A stretch of 37,513 nt of DNA, from positions 1 to 37,513 of the forward strand of contig JAPLMK010000088.1 of assembly GCA_026387085.1 (NCBI GenBank), in the 5' to 3' direction. The notes under the pieces are model-generated. The model saw nothing but the letters and a program-made list of their open reading frames with translations, was not told the DNA's origin and did not search any database. Made by a program: the position numbers and the translations under genes. Shown in pieces: positions 14,979 through 23,327 of this stretch (position 1 is its first letter; each line of letters opens with the position of its first letter). The stretch is from Candidatus Omnitrophota bacterium (GTDB lineage Bacteria > Ratteibacteria > UBA8468 > MWAK01).

Positions 14979-16052
14979 TCAGTCCCGCGACCATATTTTA
15001 ACCTTTTTAAGCAACTCCTCTGCGTCTGATTGCGTCCGGCAGGAAGTAAGGATGAACAATCCTTTAGACGAAAGATTGGCTAGCGCAGTTTCTACTTCTT
15101 CCGGAGCGATAGAAATATGGAGGCTCTTTTTCTTTTTTTGAATATATTTCAAGGTATCCAGGTAATGGAGCGGACTCGGTTTTCCGGCGCCGGGCAAGAC
15201 CTGAATGGCCTGCAAACGAGGTAATTCGCAGAGGGTGGGGATGTGCCGGAATGCTTCAATGCCGTCTACATGATAGACCGCATGGTCTAAAAATTCCAAC
15301 TGTTTTTCAATAGCCGGGAGAAATATTTCTTGAAACATCTCCGGTGAAATCATATATGAAAAATCGTTTTGAACCGCATAAAATTTACCCGGCGACCAAA
15401 GTTGAAACCAGCCGGCAGAGCCCTCTGCTGTTTCTTGGATAATAGCATAAAATTCCCGGTAAATTTCAATCCACATGTCCATCAGGTACAACTCGGTTTC
15501 CCTGACTTTTTCCGGACAGTCGTAAAGGTCTGTTAACAGCGTGTTTGTTCCCCGCAGAGCTGCTAGCGTGTCTCCGCATCCGCCGAAAGCGCCGATGCTC
15601 GGTATCGCCTTTCCCCTTGCTTCTCTTGCGGCTGTTTGTAGTAATTTAAGCGTGAACTTCCACCAGAAACCCTCTTTATTAACAACCAGTTGTTGAAGAT
15701 TCCAAGTTTTTTCGGTTAAAATTGGATCCCACCACCCTGTTTCCCGGGTTAAGGTTACCGGACAGCCCAGGAACGCCGGAATACTGGTATGACCCGGATA
15801 ACCACCCGACCAGATTGGAAAAGCCTCCCCTCCGTAAAAAGAATTGCGAAAGTCGTCTTCGTTTAATTCTTTTATCAAATCAAGGTTAGTCCACCGTTCT
15901 ACCGGATCATCCGGTAACTTAATGGGTTTTTTCGCTACGTTATCCCGGGGGGCATATACGGCCAGCGCGCACCGGTCCAACGACTCCCCTGCCCACCAGG
16001 CAAGGTATCTTTCTTTTGTTTCTTCCCAATCTGGTTTGTGGATTAAATTCAT
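14979..16052 (-). CDS. Uroporphyrinogen decarboxylase-like (URO-D/methyltransferase family) protein 1
   Basis: A 357-aa TIM-barrel protein of the family that contains HemE and corrinoid methyltransferases such as MtaA and CmuA. Visible segments are the N-terminal ERYLAWWAGESLDRCALAVY, GWFQLWSPGKFY in the middle and AVYHVDGIEAFRHIP. The methyltransferase zinc motif H-x-C is replaced by His261-x-Asp263-Gly; a cysteine at 338 (LTSCRT) is in about the right place for a third ligand. It is not a heme-synthesis HemE by context. It is the last gene of the minus operon, starting two bases after the stop of the 69-aa hexapeptide ORF. The substrate is unknown; a methylated or carboxylated sugar derivative is a guess. 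Confidence 0.75.
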   Translation of the reverse strand: MNLIHKPDWEETKERYLAWWAGESLDRCALAVYAPRDNVAKKPIKLPDDPVERWTNLDLIKELNEDDFRNSFYGGEAFPIWSGGYPGHTSIPAFLGCPVTLTRETGWWDPILTEKTWNLQQLVVNKEGFWWKFTLKLLQTAAREARGKAIPSIGAFGGCGDTLAALRGTNTLLTDLYDCPEKVRETELYLMDMWIEIYREFYAIIQETAEGSAGWFQLWSPGKFYAVQNDFSYMISPEMFQEIFLPAIEKQLEFLDHAVYHVDGIEAFRHIPTLCELPRLQAIQVLPGAGKPSPLHYLDTLKYIQKKKKSLHISIAPEEVETALANLSSKGLFILTSCRTQSDAEELLKKVKIWSRD

Positions 16053-16054
16053 TT

Positions 16055-16264
16055 TTATTTCTTGTAAGACCCGCCGCGTTTTCTGATAACTTTTGCCGGC
16101 ACACCGACTGCGACGGAATAAGGAGGTATTGTTTTGACCACAACCGAGCCGGACCCGACAATGGAACCATCGCCGATATCCGCGTTCATAAAAACTGCGC
16201 GATGATAATCCTCAATCTGTTCGGCGGATAAGGCGGCATATAATTCCGAAAAATATTTATCCAT
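16055..16264 (-). CDS. Short hexapeptide-repeat acyltransferase C-terminal fragment (69 aa)
   Basis: The 69-residue product consists of a short unusual leader (MDKYFSELYAALSAEQIEDY) and then the standard end of a hexapeptide acyltransferase: IGDGSIVGSGSVVVKTIPPY followed by VAVGVPAKVIRKRG. Full-length relatives are 180-220 aa, so most of the beta-helix and the catalytic histidine are missing. Yet it looks translated: AAAGGA lies five to six bases before ATG 16264, the start overlaps the upstream Gfo/Idh stop by eight bases, and the next gene begins two bases after its stop. It may be a decayed gene or a mini-protein kept for translational coupling. Confidence 0.6.
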   Translation of the reverse strand: MDKYFSELYAALSAEQIEDYHRAVFMNADIGDGSIVGSGSVVVKTIPPYSVAVGVPAKVIRKRGGSYKK

Positions 16265-17504
16265 TAGTATCCTTTTGTTGTTTTCGATAAACCGAATCCG
16301 GGACTTTAACTTCTCCGCCCGACCAACTGTATTGGGGCTGACCGGAGCCGGCTAATTTCGGGTCGCAGCACCAGCGGTCGCCCCGGTATTTTTCCCGTAC
16401 TTTTTTATCCCGGAAATCGGGGATGTCAATCGGGATATTACCGTTGACAATTGAGCGATAACCGAGCAGTCCCGGCAGGGTCATGTCTAAACCCTGGTAG
16501 ACGTCAATCGCGCGCTTGCCTTCCGGCCGCCCCAAAATCTTTTGCAGGAAATAATGCATAGTGTAGAAATCCGAGCCGCCGTGCCCGCTGATGCGCCGGG
16601 ATAATTCCGTTGAATGCGGAAACGTTGGTTTATAGCTGAAATTCTCCGCGCGTGAAGGATGGTTTTCCTGATAAACGTGAATGCGGTCGTACGTTGATTC
16701 CCACCGGTCGGTTTCCATCATGCCCGTAGAACCATAAACGCAATACCAGATCGATTCCGGATGCCGTTTAAAATTACACCAGGGCAGAACTTTCATCGTT
16801 CCGCCGTTACTCATCTGGCAGAGAATCACGGCGCCGTCCGCGGAACGGCCTCCAAGCCGGCGTTTATTGATGTTGGGTGTTTCGTAAGCCGTAACCCGGA
16901 CCGGGCGGGTGTTGGTTATAGTCATAATCGGTCCGACGGAATGGGTGCAATAAAAAGTTGCCGGCGTCCAATTACGCCAATGGTTTCGTTGCCCGTAGGT
17001 AATCTCCGCCCAGATTGATTCGCAATCATGGACATATTCTCCTTCGGCATGTAAAAATTCTCCGATGTCGCCGGCTTGATAAATCTTTTGCATTTCCAGT
17101 GTTCCCCGAAAATAGCAATAATTTTCGGCGAAGGCATATACCTTGCGGCTCTGTTCCACGGCTTCCACTAACTCTACGGCCTCGGCCAGGTTCTGGCAAG
17201 CCACTACTTCGCTGCATACGTGCCGTCCGGAATTAAGCGCTTGCACCGCGTAAGGAGCGTGTTCCGTGGCGTAGTTGGCTAAAACTACGGCATCCATGTC
17301 GTGGTTCAGGAATTTGTTGAAATCTTTATATAACGTAATTTTTTCCCGCTGGGCCGCGTCTTTGTTTTTTGCCAAAGCTTTTTCCGAGAAATCGCAAATC
17401 GCCACCAGTTGCGCTTCCGGATGCTGGGACAGCACTTCCACCATGGTTGCGCCGCGCCGCGCGCCGAATACTCCAACCTTAATTTTTCCCTGATTTTTTT
17501 TCAT
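16257..17504 (-). CDS. Gfo/Idh/MocA family protein, GH109-like (paralogue A)
   Basis: A 415-aa NAD(P)-binding protein with an N-terminal Rossmann fold (VGVFGARRGA, about residues 10-19) and a C-terminal alpha/beta domain. The usual catalytic EKP motif is absent: HVCSEVVACQNL stands where EKPL is expected. Segments AENYCYF, HAEGEYVHDC, NHWRNW and FYCTHSVGP follow the pattern of GH109, whose members cleave glycosides by an NAD-dependent oxidation-elimination mechanism. It is clearly paralogous to the gene at 18558 (shared NHDMDAVVLANY-type stretch). Its ATG lies inside the 3' end of the amidohydrolase (26-bp overlap) with AAAGGGG upstream, so translation is coupled. An intracellular NAD-dependent glycosidase or sugar dehydrogenase is likely; the substrate is unknown. 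Confidence 0.8.
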   Translation of the reverse strand: MKKNQGKIKVGVFGARRGATMVEVLSQHPEAQLVAICDFSEKALAKNKDAAQREKITLYKDFNKFLNHDMDAVVLANYATEHAPYAVQALNSGRHVCSEVVACQNLAEAVELVEAVEQSRKVYAFAENYCYFRGTLEMQKIYQAGDIGEFLHAEGEYVHDCESIWAEITYGQRNHWRNWTPATFYCTHSVGPIMTITNTRPVRVTAYETPNINKRRLGGRSADGAVILCQMSNGGTMKVLPWCNFKRHPESIWYCVYGSTGMMETDRWESTYDRIHVYQENHPSRAENFSYKPTFPHSTELSRRISGHGGSDFYTMHYFLQKILGRPEGKRAIDVYQGLDMTLPGLLGYRSIVNGNIPIDIPDFRDKKVREKYRGDRWCCDPKLAGSGQPQYSWSGGEVKVPDSVYRKQQKDTNG

Positions 17505-18555
17505 GGTTTTGGTCCCCTTTCAATAAATCAAAAGCGTTGCGATAGAAGACCCGGTTGATATCACCTCTGGTTAATCCGGCCGCTTCCGATGCCCGCCGGA
17601 AGGCGTCCAGTTCTTCGTATATGAAGAAGGTCAGTTTTTCCGCCTCTTCTCCCTCCACTTCGCGCAGGTGGCTGTCCGCGGAAACAGCGCCGTAAATCCC
17701 TTTTGGCACGAGGTTGATATATTTTCCGTGCTCGAAAATCCGACGAGTCCGCATGCGCAAGATCGGTAAATCGCTCCCGAACAAAACCCGTTTCGGACCC
17801 ACCGTTTTCAGGAGTTGCCGAAAGGCCTCCTCGTTCGTATTGGCGGAAATGTCAAAATACATTTTTTTGGTTTTCGCCAAAACCTGGAACGCATCCCCGA
17901 TATCCTCCGGACAGTAAGCGCGGCCCACGTGCGCAATAATCAGCCGGATATCCGGGTAACGCTCTTCAATTTCCAGCATCTGCGCCAGATTAATCGGATC
18001 GCGCAGGCGCCCATCCCTCGGAATGTGTAACATCATGACCCAGCCGCGGCGGTTCAACATTTCCAACTGGTGATGGGGGAAAAAATCAAAAATACGGATT
18101 TCTGATTCCGGCAGATAAGAAGGCGACATGGTCAGATAACTTTTGACGCCCAAAAATCCGCCTTTTTGAATACGATTTTCAAGGTTGGATGCGGTCCACT
18201 GCGGATCCGAAAAGATCAGCGCCGGAAAACCATGGCGCCGCGAAACCTGACGGACGTAATCGTTCGCCGCGTCAAACTGTTCCGGCGCCGTCAGATTCGC
18301 GAAAATCAGGGGCGTGACGGTTTTTCCGGGGAAGATCAGTTTGTATGTTTCAACCAAGTGTTCCACCGGGTTCTCATCCGCCACCATGGACGGCCAGGAA
18401 ACAGTCCGGAGCGATATTCCGCGCTTCTTTTTTTCCTGGAACCGCTTCAACCAGACGTGCGTGTGAATGTCAATGATTTTATCCGGCAGCCATTTACGCA
18501 GGCGTTTTTCGTAAAATTCGCGGTCGATGGGCTTGATTTCAAATAACGGCTTCAT
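17479..18555 (-). CDS. Amidohydrolase-2 family TIM-barrel hydrolase/decarboxylase
   Basis: A 358-aa metal-dependent enzyme of the amidohydrolase superfamily (amidohydrolase-2/ACMSD-like branch). Metal ligands appear as His31 and His33 in DIHTHVW, His177 in MLHIPRDGR, His209 in IIAHVGRAY and Asp262 in LFGSDLPI. Family members hydrolyse lactones or decarboxylate small acids. Lying between two GH109-like genes, lactone hydrolysis after sugar oxidation is an attractive but unproven role. Its start is two bases after the stop of the upstream Gfo/Idh gene, whose last codons supply GGGAGA as ribosome binding site. Its stop overlaps the next gene by 26 bp. Confidence 0.82.
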   Translation of the reverse strand: MKPLFEIKPIDREFYEKRLRKWLPDKIIDIHTHVWLKRFQEKKKRGISLRTVSWPSMVADENPVEHLVETYKLIFPGKTVTPLIFANLTAPEQFDAANDYVRQVSRRHGFPALIFSDPQWTASNLENRIQKGGFLGVKSYLTMSPSYLPESEIRIFDFFPHHQLEMLNRRGWVMMLHIPRDGRLRDPINLAQMLEIEERYPDIRLIIAHVGRAYCPEDIGDAFQVLAKTKKMYFDISANTNEEAFRQLLKTVGPKRVLFGSDLPILRMRTRRIFEHGKYINLVPKGIYGAVSADSHLREVEGEEAEKLTFFIYEELDAFRRASEAAGLTRGDINRVFYRNAFDLLKGDQNHEKKSGKN

Positions 18556-18557
18556 CG

Positions 18558-19829
18558 TTATTTATCTCCCATGTATCCGTTTTTTTTCCAGATTTTGCGG
18601 GACAGAGCAAGTCCTTTCGGGGGCGGTTTTGGAGTCCCGAGGATGCTGGGCGGCATTTTTTTATAACCGAGTTTTCCGTGTGATGGTAACGGAGAATACG
18701 TGTCTTTCTCATATATTTTTCGGCTGGATTCTTTCCGGAAATCAGGAACGTCCAGCGGTTTACCGTCTTCCAGGGCGCTCTTCCACGCCAGAATTCCGAC
18801 CGAAGACATTGTTACTCCGCGGTAAACATCCAGAAACGGAGATTTGCCGGTTCGAATTGCTTTTGCAAACTCGAAGAGTGTCCAAAAATCTCCGCCGCCG
18901 TGCCCGGTTTTGCGGGCCAGGTTGCCATGTTCCAGCCAATTGGGGGCATAAGTCCGTTCGGCAATTTCCCCGGGTTTTAAATTCCAACTTTCATGCCAGA
19001 TTCGGACTTGGCCAGGCCCGAAATATCCGGGCCCGCGCGTGATTTCCATCGCGCCCCGCGATCCGTGCAACCGATACCAGCAACTGTGGCCGGGGAGCAA
19101 AAGTCCGAAAATACGGAACACGGCGCCGTTATCCATCCGGCAGAGAATAACGGAACCGGGATCGGCCACGCGGACACATTCCGCATCAACCGAACGGCAG
19201 ACGATTGATAAGCCGTTGACCTTAACCGGCATCGTTTCGGTGATGTACATAAGCGGAGCCAAGGCATGGGTGCAGTAATAAGTGGAAGGAATCCAGGAGC
19301 GCCAATGGTTTATGCCCGGAGAGATAGCCAGCCGGTCGCGACTGGACATGGGGTGATTATATTCGCCTTCAGCGTAGGTTACCTCTCCGATTTCGTCGGC
19401 GCGATAGAGCCGCCTCATTTCCATGTTGAAGGCCGTATAGGGATAATTTTCCGCCAGCGTATAGACTAATCCGCTCTTTTCAACTGCCCGGCACAGCGCC
19501 ACTCCTTCAGCCAGCGTTGCGTTGCAGGCGGTTTCGCTCATCACGTGCATTCCCGCCTTAAGCGCTTTAATCGCAAAAGGGGCGTGCTCGTGAAAATAAT
19601 TAGCCAGCACTACCGCATCCATATCATGCTCCAAAAACTGGTTGTAATCGGTGTAGGTGGCCACTTTTTGCTGTTTGCCGAATTCTTTAAGTTTTTCCTG
19701 CCAGGTGTCGCACACGGCTACGAGCTTAAAACCGGTGGCTTTTGCGGCATCACCGGTAAAAGAACTGCCGCGTCCGAGCCCGACCACCCCAACACGAATA
19801 ACCTGTTTTTTTCTACGTGACGCGCTCAT
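18558..19829 (-). CDS. Gfo/Idh/MocA family protein, GH109-like (paralogue B)
   Basis: 423 aa, with Rossmann glycines in VGVVGLGRGSSF and a C-terminal substrate domain. As in its neighbour at 16257, the EKP lysine is missing: HVMSETACNATL replaces the usual motif. Other GH109-like segments are AENYPYTA, AEGEYNHP, NHWRSW and YCTHALAP. The shared stretch LEHDMDAVVLANY shows recent common descent of the two. A basic, proline-rich tail (about residues 370-423) is longer than usual. ATG 19829 has AGGGA upstream. Two diverged copies in one operon suggest they act on two different linkages or sugars. Oxidoreductase fold is certain; glycosidase activity is inferred. Confidence 0.8.
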   Translation of the reverse strand: MSASRRKKQVIRVGVVGLGRGSSFTGDAAKATGFKLVAVCDTWQEKLKEFGKQQKVATYTDYNQFLEHDMDAVVLANYFHEHAPFAIKALKAGMHVMSETACNATLAEGVALCRAVEKSGLVYTLAENYPYTAFNMEMRRLYRADEIGEVTYAEGEYNHPMSSRDRLAISPGINHWRSWIPSTYYCTHALAPLMYITETMPVKVNGLSIVCRSVDAECVRVADPGSVILCRMDNGAVFRIFGLLLPGHSCWYRLHGSRGAMEITRGPGYFGPGQVRIWHESWNLKPGEIAERTYAPNWLEHGNLARKTGHGGGDFWTLFEFAKAIRTGKSPFLDVYRGVTMSSVGILAWKSALEDGKPLDVPDFRKESSRKIYEKDTYSPLPSHGKLGYKKMPPSILGTPKPPPKGLALSRKIWKKNGYMGDK

Positions 19830-19850
19830 AATTTTTCCCTGTTTCCCCGG

Positions 19851-20996
19851 TTAATTTCGGCCGTGCTGACGGTAATAATTTAACCCCTCCACCAATGCTT
19901 GTATATTTTCCCAGGGTACGCCGGGTGCAATGGAACTGCTTCCCCCCAGGAACAAGCCGGTTTTCGGTCCCTGTGCTACCAGCCACTCCATTTCCTTGCG
20001 CACGTTGTTGGGTTTACCGAACGGCAGAGTGCGGGTTACCGAAACACCGGCGATAATAAGCAGGGAGTCCCCGTCTTTGGTTTTCATCCGGCAGATTTTT
20101 TCGTAATCCATCCCGTCTTCATACTGGAATCCTTGAAATCCGCAAAGGCCTGCTTCTAACAGCCGTGGGACCATTTCCATCAGGTTGCCGTCGCAGTGCC
20201 AGATTAATTTCACGCCGGCATCGAGCATCGGTTTAAGGGAACGCACAAAGTGCGGAAACCATATTTTATCCAGTGTTTGTATATCCACCAGCGTCCCCCT
20301 GGAGTCGGCCATATCGGCGTCCAACCGGTTCAGGGGCGGCAATCCGCCTTCCGCGTAGGTGCGGGCGCCGGCGTTATTCTCATGTATTGCCAGTTCCGCC
20401 TGGAGGGCAAAATCACGCTCAATGACTTCCGGATAAAGCGCATAAGCCATGAAATAATTCGCATAGCCGTAGTCATCGTATCTAAAGCGCGGAAACCAGC
20501 AGTTATAGGGCGCTTTTAATATGGCAGAACCCAAAAGCAATTGGGTTGTTTCTTCATTGAAAAGAATTTGCCGGAACCGGTTTTTTCCCATATCGCCGTC
20601 ATCCCGATTCCACGCGTCAATATCCCGTTGCAATTGCGGAAATATTTTTTGTTCCAGATGGGCAACCGTGGCTTCCGGCGAATCAATGACCATTCCGTCC
20701 CGGACAATCTGTTCTTGTCCCGTGGTGGCTCCTTTCTTGGTTTCCGGTTCGTAGCCATGGTCTCCCATGCCCAGCGGATTATCGGGAATCCACTGGTCGA
20801 TCATGCAAGTTCCAATATTTTTTTGCATGCCTAAATAAGTTTCAATTGGCCTTTGCTTGTAGGTCCCTTCCGGCACGCCCGCCAGCCGGTCAATTATCCG
20901 ATGTTCCATGGGATTAATGAGCCATGAAGGAATCCCCTGGGCGGTTTTTTGATGAATGGTGTCCAAAGCCAACATAGCATTTTCCTGTAATTTCAT
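19851..20996 (-). CDS. Uroporphyrinogen decarboxylase-like (URO-D/methyltransferase family) protein 2
   Basis: A 381-aa TIM-barrel protein of the URO-D superfamily, only distantly similar to the one at 14979. The key motif is His267-Cys268-Asp269-Gly in LIWHCDGN, giving the same H-x-D-G pattern as its partner, with GLCGFQGFQYEDGMDYEKIC next and LGGSSSIAPGVPWENI near the end, where metal-binding methyltransferases often have a cysteine. The N-terminus contains WLINPMEHRIIDRLAGVP. It starts 88 bp downstream of the isomerase gene, the largest gap inside the operon, with no clear ribosome binding site. Function is unknown; a methyl transfer or decarboxylation step on a sugar-derived substrate is possible. 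Confidence 0.75.
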   Translation of the reverse strand: MKLQENAMLALDTIHQKTAQGIPSWLINPMEHRIIDRLAGVPEGTYKQRPIETYLGMQKNIGTCMIDQWIPDNPLGMGDHGYEPETKKGATTGQEQIVRDGMVIDSPEATVAHLEQKIFPQLQRDIDAWNRDDGDMGKNRFRQILFNEETTQLLLGSAILKAPYNCWFPRFRYDDYGYANYFMAYALYPEVIERDFALQAELAIHENNAGARTYAEGGLPPLNRLDADMADSRGTLVDIQTLDKIWFPHFVRSLKPMLDAGVKLIWHCDGNLMEMVPRLLEAGLCGFQGFQYEDGMDYEKICRMKTKDGDSLLIIAGVSVTRTLPFGKPNNVRKEMEWLVAQGPKTGLFLGGSSSIAPGVPWENIQALVEGLNYYRQHGRN

Positions 20997-21084
20997 AATT
21001 ATTTTTTTGTGGTTAATTTATCGCGGACATTTCCCTTGTTGTTTTCGATAAATGGATTAATACAGTTAGATCCGCACATATTTT

Positions 21085-22473
21085 TTAAATTATAATTGTT
21101 TTCCAACCCATCAATTTGCCAAACCCAACAATCTCTTTGGAGTCAGTTCCATATAACAGCGCCAGGTGGTGGGTGCCCCCGGCCCGGCTGTATTCAGCCA
21201 GAAAATCGGCAATCGGCAACAAAGGTTTTATCCATCCGTGCACGGTCTCAACCATCCGGTTTTCGCCGGTAACCTTCAAAACTCTTATCGGAGCAACCAG
21301 CAGGGTATAGCTGTTGTTTGCGCCGGGCGCAAGGTTAACCAGAACGGCCGGACCCGGCTTCAGACAACCGGCCAGTTTGACCTGGCTCTGGTTGGCGGTA
21401 AACGGCAGTTTAGCTTCAACTAAGCGGGGTCTGGCGGCCAGAACGTTCGGGTTGACCTCTCCCATGTGGCTGAGAAAAATGGAGTTGCCTTTCCAGTCCG
21501 GGCAGAACATTTCGGTAAAGGTGGTTTCCGGATAGCAATTGGCCAGGCCGGCGACCAGAGCTGCAGTTAATACATCTCCCTCGCCGGCGTAACCGATGCC
21601 TTTGGCCATAGACCGGCTGGCTTCCAAAAAAGGGATAGCCGGCAGACCATATTTTTTTTCAACTTCCAAAAAATTAAAAGTAAAAGCGGATAATCTTTCC
21701 CGATTCACCCAACGCCTTACGGCAATGCCGGCCATAATTGTCCGGCGGAGAGTTTCGGTTTTGACGCCTGATGTCTCAAACTTTTCGTAAACATCGGCCA
21801 ATTCTTTTTTAACTTCCCGGTCGTCGCTTTGCGGAACCAGAGAACGAATTAAAGATGGTTTGCCGATAATAGTGTGAATGCCGATGGTGTCGCGTAAAGT
21901 TTTAGCCGGGACCGCAAAATCACCCATGCCTTTGAAATAATCGCCCAACTGTCCAACCCGGGCCGTTTTCAAGAAAGAAGATATTTTTGCGCTTTTTGCC
22001 CAGAGGACAACGCGGTCCAATATATCCGACTCCTCCCAGTGTCCGGCTTCGATTTGAAAAGATTTTCCTTTTCTTTTCAAAAGGTTGCACAGGTCCTGGA
22101 CACCGTGAATGCCGTGGTTTTGCATGATTGCTTCCGGGGACTGTTTGGGTCCGAAATTAAAAACCGGCGTGGTGTCAAGCACGACAACCGGTATTTTTGT
22201 GGCGGCCAGAACATCAACTGATTCCAGTGAAGGCGAATAGGCAAGGTGCAGAGTTACGATCATGTCAACCTTCGCGTTTTCAAAAACCCGGACCGAACGC
22301 AAAAACTCGCTTCTTAAACGGCAGACCGGAACTTCCGTAACCGCAACTCCCCGGTTGCGCAGTTCTTTGCTTATGGTCTTGAGGAAATTTTCCGCACCAG
22401 GCCTGGCTTTCGGGAGTTTCCGGTCATACAATTCAAGGTATAGGGGTAAAAGGCCGACCTTAGGTTTTTCCAT
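21085..22473 (-). CDS. L-arabinose/L-fucose isomerase family sugar isomerase
   Basis: A 462-aa protein of the AraA/FucI-like fold, expected to interconvert an aldose and a ketose using Mn2+. Four metal ligands of AraA can be placed: Glu298 in YAGEGDVLTAAL, Glu321 in TFTEMF, His336 in FLSHMGEVNP and His435 or His436 in GGTHHLALL. N-terminal segments such as VGLLPLYLELYD and VTLHLAYSPSLES suit this group. Overall similarity to true AraA looks limited, so the sugar need not be arabinose. It starts one base after the aldolase stop (TAAAATG), so the two are coupled. With the divergent FGGY kinase it forms an isomerase-kinase-aldolase set. Confidence 0.82.
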   Translation of the reverse strand: MEKPKVGLLPLYLELYDRKLPKARPGAENFLKTISKELRNRGVAVTEVPVCRLRSEFLRSVRVFENAKVDMIVTLHLAYSPSLESVDVLAATKIPVVVLDTTPVFNFGPKQSPEAIMQNHGIHGVQDLCNLLKRKGKSFQIEAGHWEESDILDRVVLWAKSAKISSFLKTARVGQLGDYFKGMGDFAVPAKTLRDTIGIHTIIGKPSLIRSLVPQSDDREVKKELADVYEKFETSGVKTETLRRTIMAGIAVRRWVNRERLSAFTFNFLEVEKKYGLPAIPFLEASRSMAKGIGYAGEGDVLTAALVAGLANCYPETTFTEMFCPDWKGNSIFLSHMGEVNPNVLAARPRLVEAKLPFTANQSQVKLAGCLKPGPAVLVNLAPGANNSYTLLVAPIRVLKVTGENRMVETVHGWIKPLLPIADFLAEYSRAGGTHHLALLYGTDSKEIVGFGKLMGWKTIII

Positions 22474-22474
22474 T

Positions 22475-23287
22475 TTAGTCTTTTAAGCCGTATTTTTGAA
22501 GCGCTTTTTTCGGAGAAATTCCATTTTTGACCACGGCGCAGAGGGCGGATTGAAAAGCAGACGGATTTTTAACCTGGAGGGCGTTCCGTCCAAAAACAAC
22601 TCCCTGGGCGCCTTCGGAAATTTCTTGGCGGGCCAGTTCCAATGCTTCAAGCTGGGTGGGTAGTTTTGCGGCGCCCAGGGCGAAAATTGGTACCGGGCAT
22701 CCGGCTACCACTTCCGAAAACTTATGGGTGTAAAAGGTTTTAATCATATCGGCGCCGAGTTCCGCTGAAATGCGGCAACCCAGTTTCACCTGCTGGTGCA
22801 TATCTTCCGGACTTAAATTGTCGCTGTCTGCGGGAAAATATTCTCCAATCACCGGCAATCCAATCCGGTGACATTCCGCGATTGCTTTCCTGAAAATTCC
22901 AACATTTTGGGCATCCCGCTTTTCGTCCCCGGTCTTCAGGGTCAGGGAAACCAGAGCCATCTCTACTCCGGAAAAAGCCGCCTCTTCCGGAGAGAAAGAT
23001 TCAACGCTGACCGCTTCCTTGTAATTCCAGTGGAAACAATAAACGGTGTTCCAGTTCAGGCGTCCGATAACCAGGGGGGCGCCTTTGGCGGTAAAGTAAT
23101 TTCCGGTGTGCCTGACCATCCCGGGACTCATCAGGACGCCGTCCACTTCCTTGTTAATCTTGGATACGGTTTCGGAAAAGTCAACCATACCGGAGATTGG
23201 TCCGTCAAATTCTCCGTGGTCGCAGGCGATTATTACCGCTTTTCCCCGGCTGAATAACTTGTCCGTTTTAATCGTTATTGAGTTCAT
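22475..23287 (-). CDS. Class I aldolase of the DhnA/FbaB (LsrF, YihT-like) family
   Basis: A 270-aa Schiff-base aldolase. Family landmarks are IIACDHGEFDGPI at the N-terminus, VDGVLMSPGMVRHTG, VIGEYFPAD, and MIKTFYTHKF, whose first lysine is the likely Schiff-base residue, then the phosphate-binding end EGAQGVVFGRNALQ. Such enzymes split a phosphorylated ketose or similar compound into dihydroxyacetone phosphate or another ketone and an aldehyde. The ORF is open for 32 more codons, but ATG 23287 fits the family N-terminus; GGAGG lies 13 bases upstream, a loose spacing. It follows a Gfo/Idh gene by 40 bp and is coupled to the isomerase. Confidence 0.85.
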   Translation of the reverse strand: MNSITIKTDKLFSRGKAVIIACDHGEFDGPISGMVDFSETVSKINKEVDGVLMSPGMVRHTGNYFTAKGAPLVIGRLNWNTVYCFHWNYKEAVSVESFSPEEAAFSGVEMALVSLTLKTGDEKRDAQNVGIFRKAIAECHRIGLPVIGEYFPADSDNLSPEDMHQQVKLGCRISAELGADMIKTFYTHKFSEVVAGCPVPIFALGAAKLPTQLEALELARQEISEGAQGVVFGRNALQVKNPSAFQSALCAVVKNGISPKKALQKYGLKD

Positions 23288-23327
23288 ATTGGTTTTGATG
23301 CCTCCGCCATAATTGAAATTTTTAATC

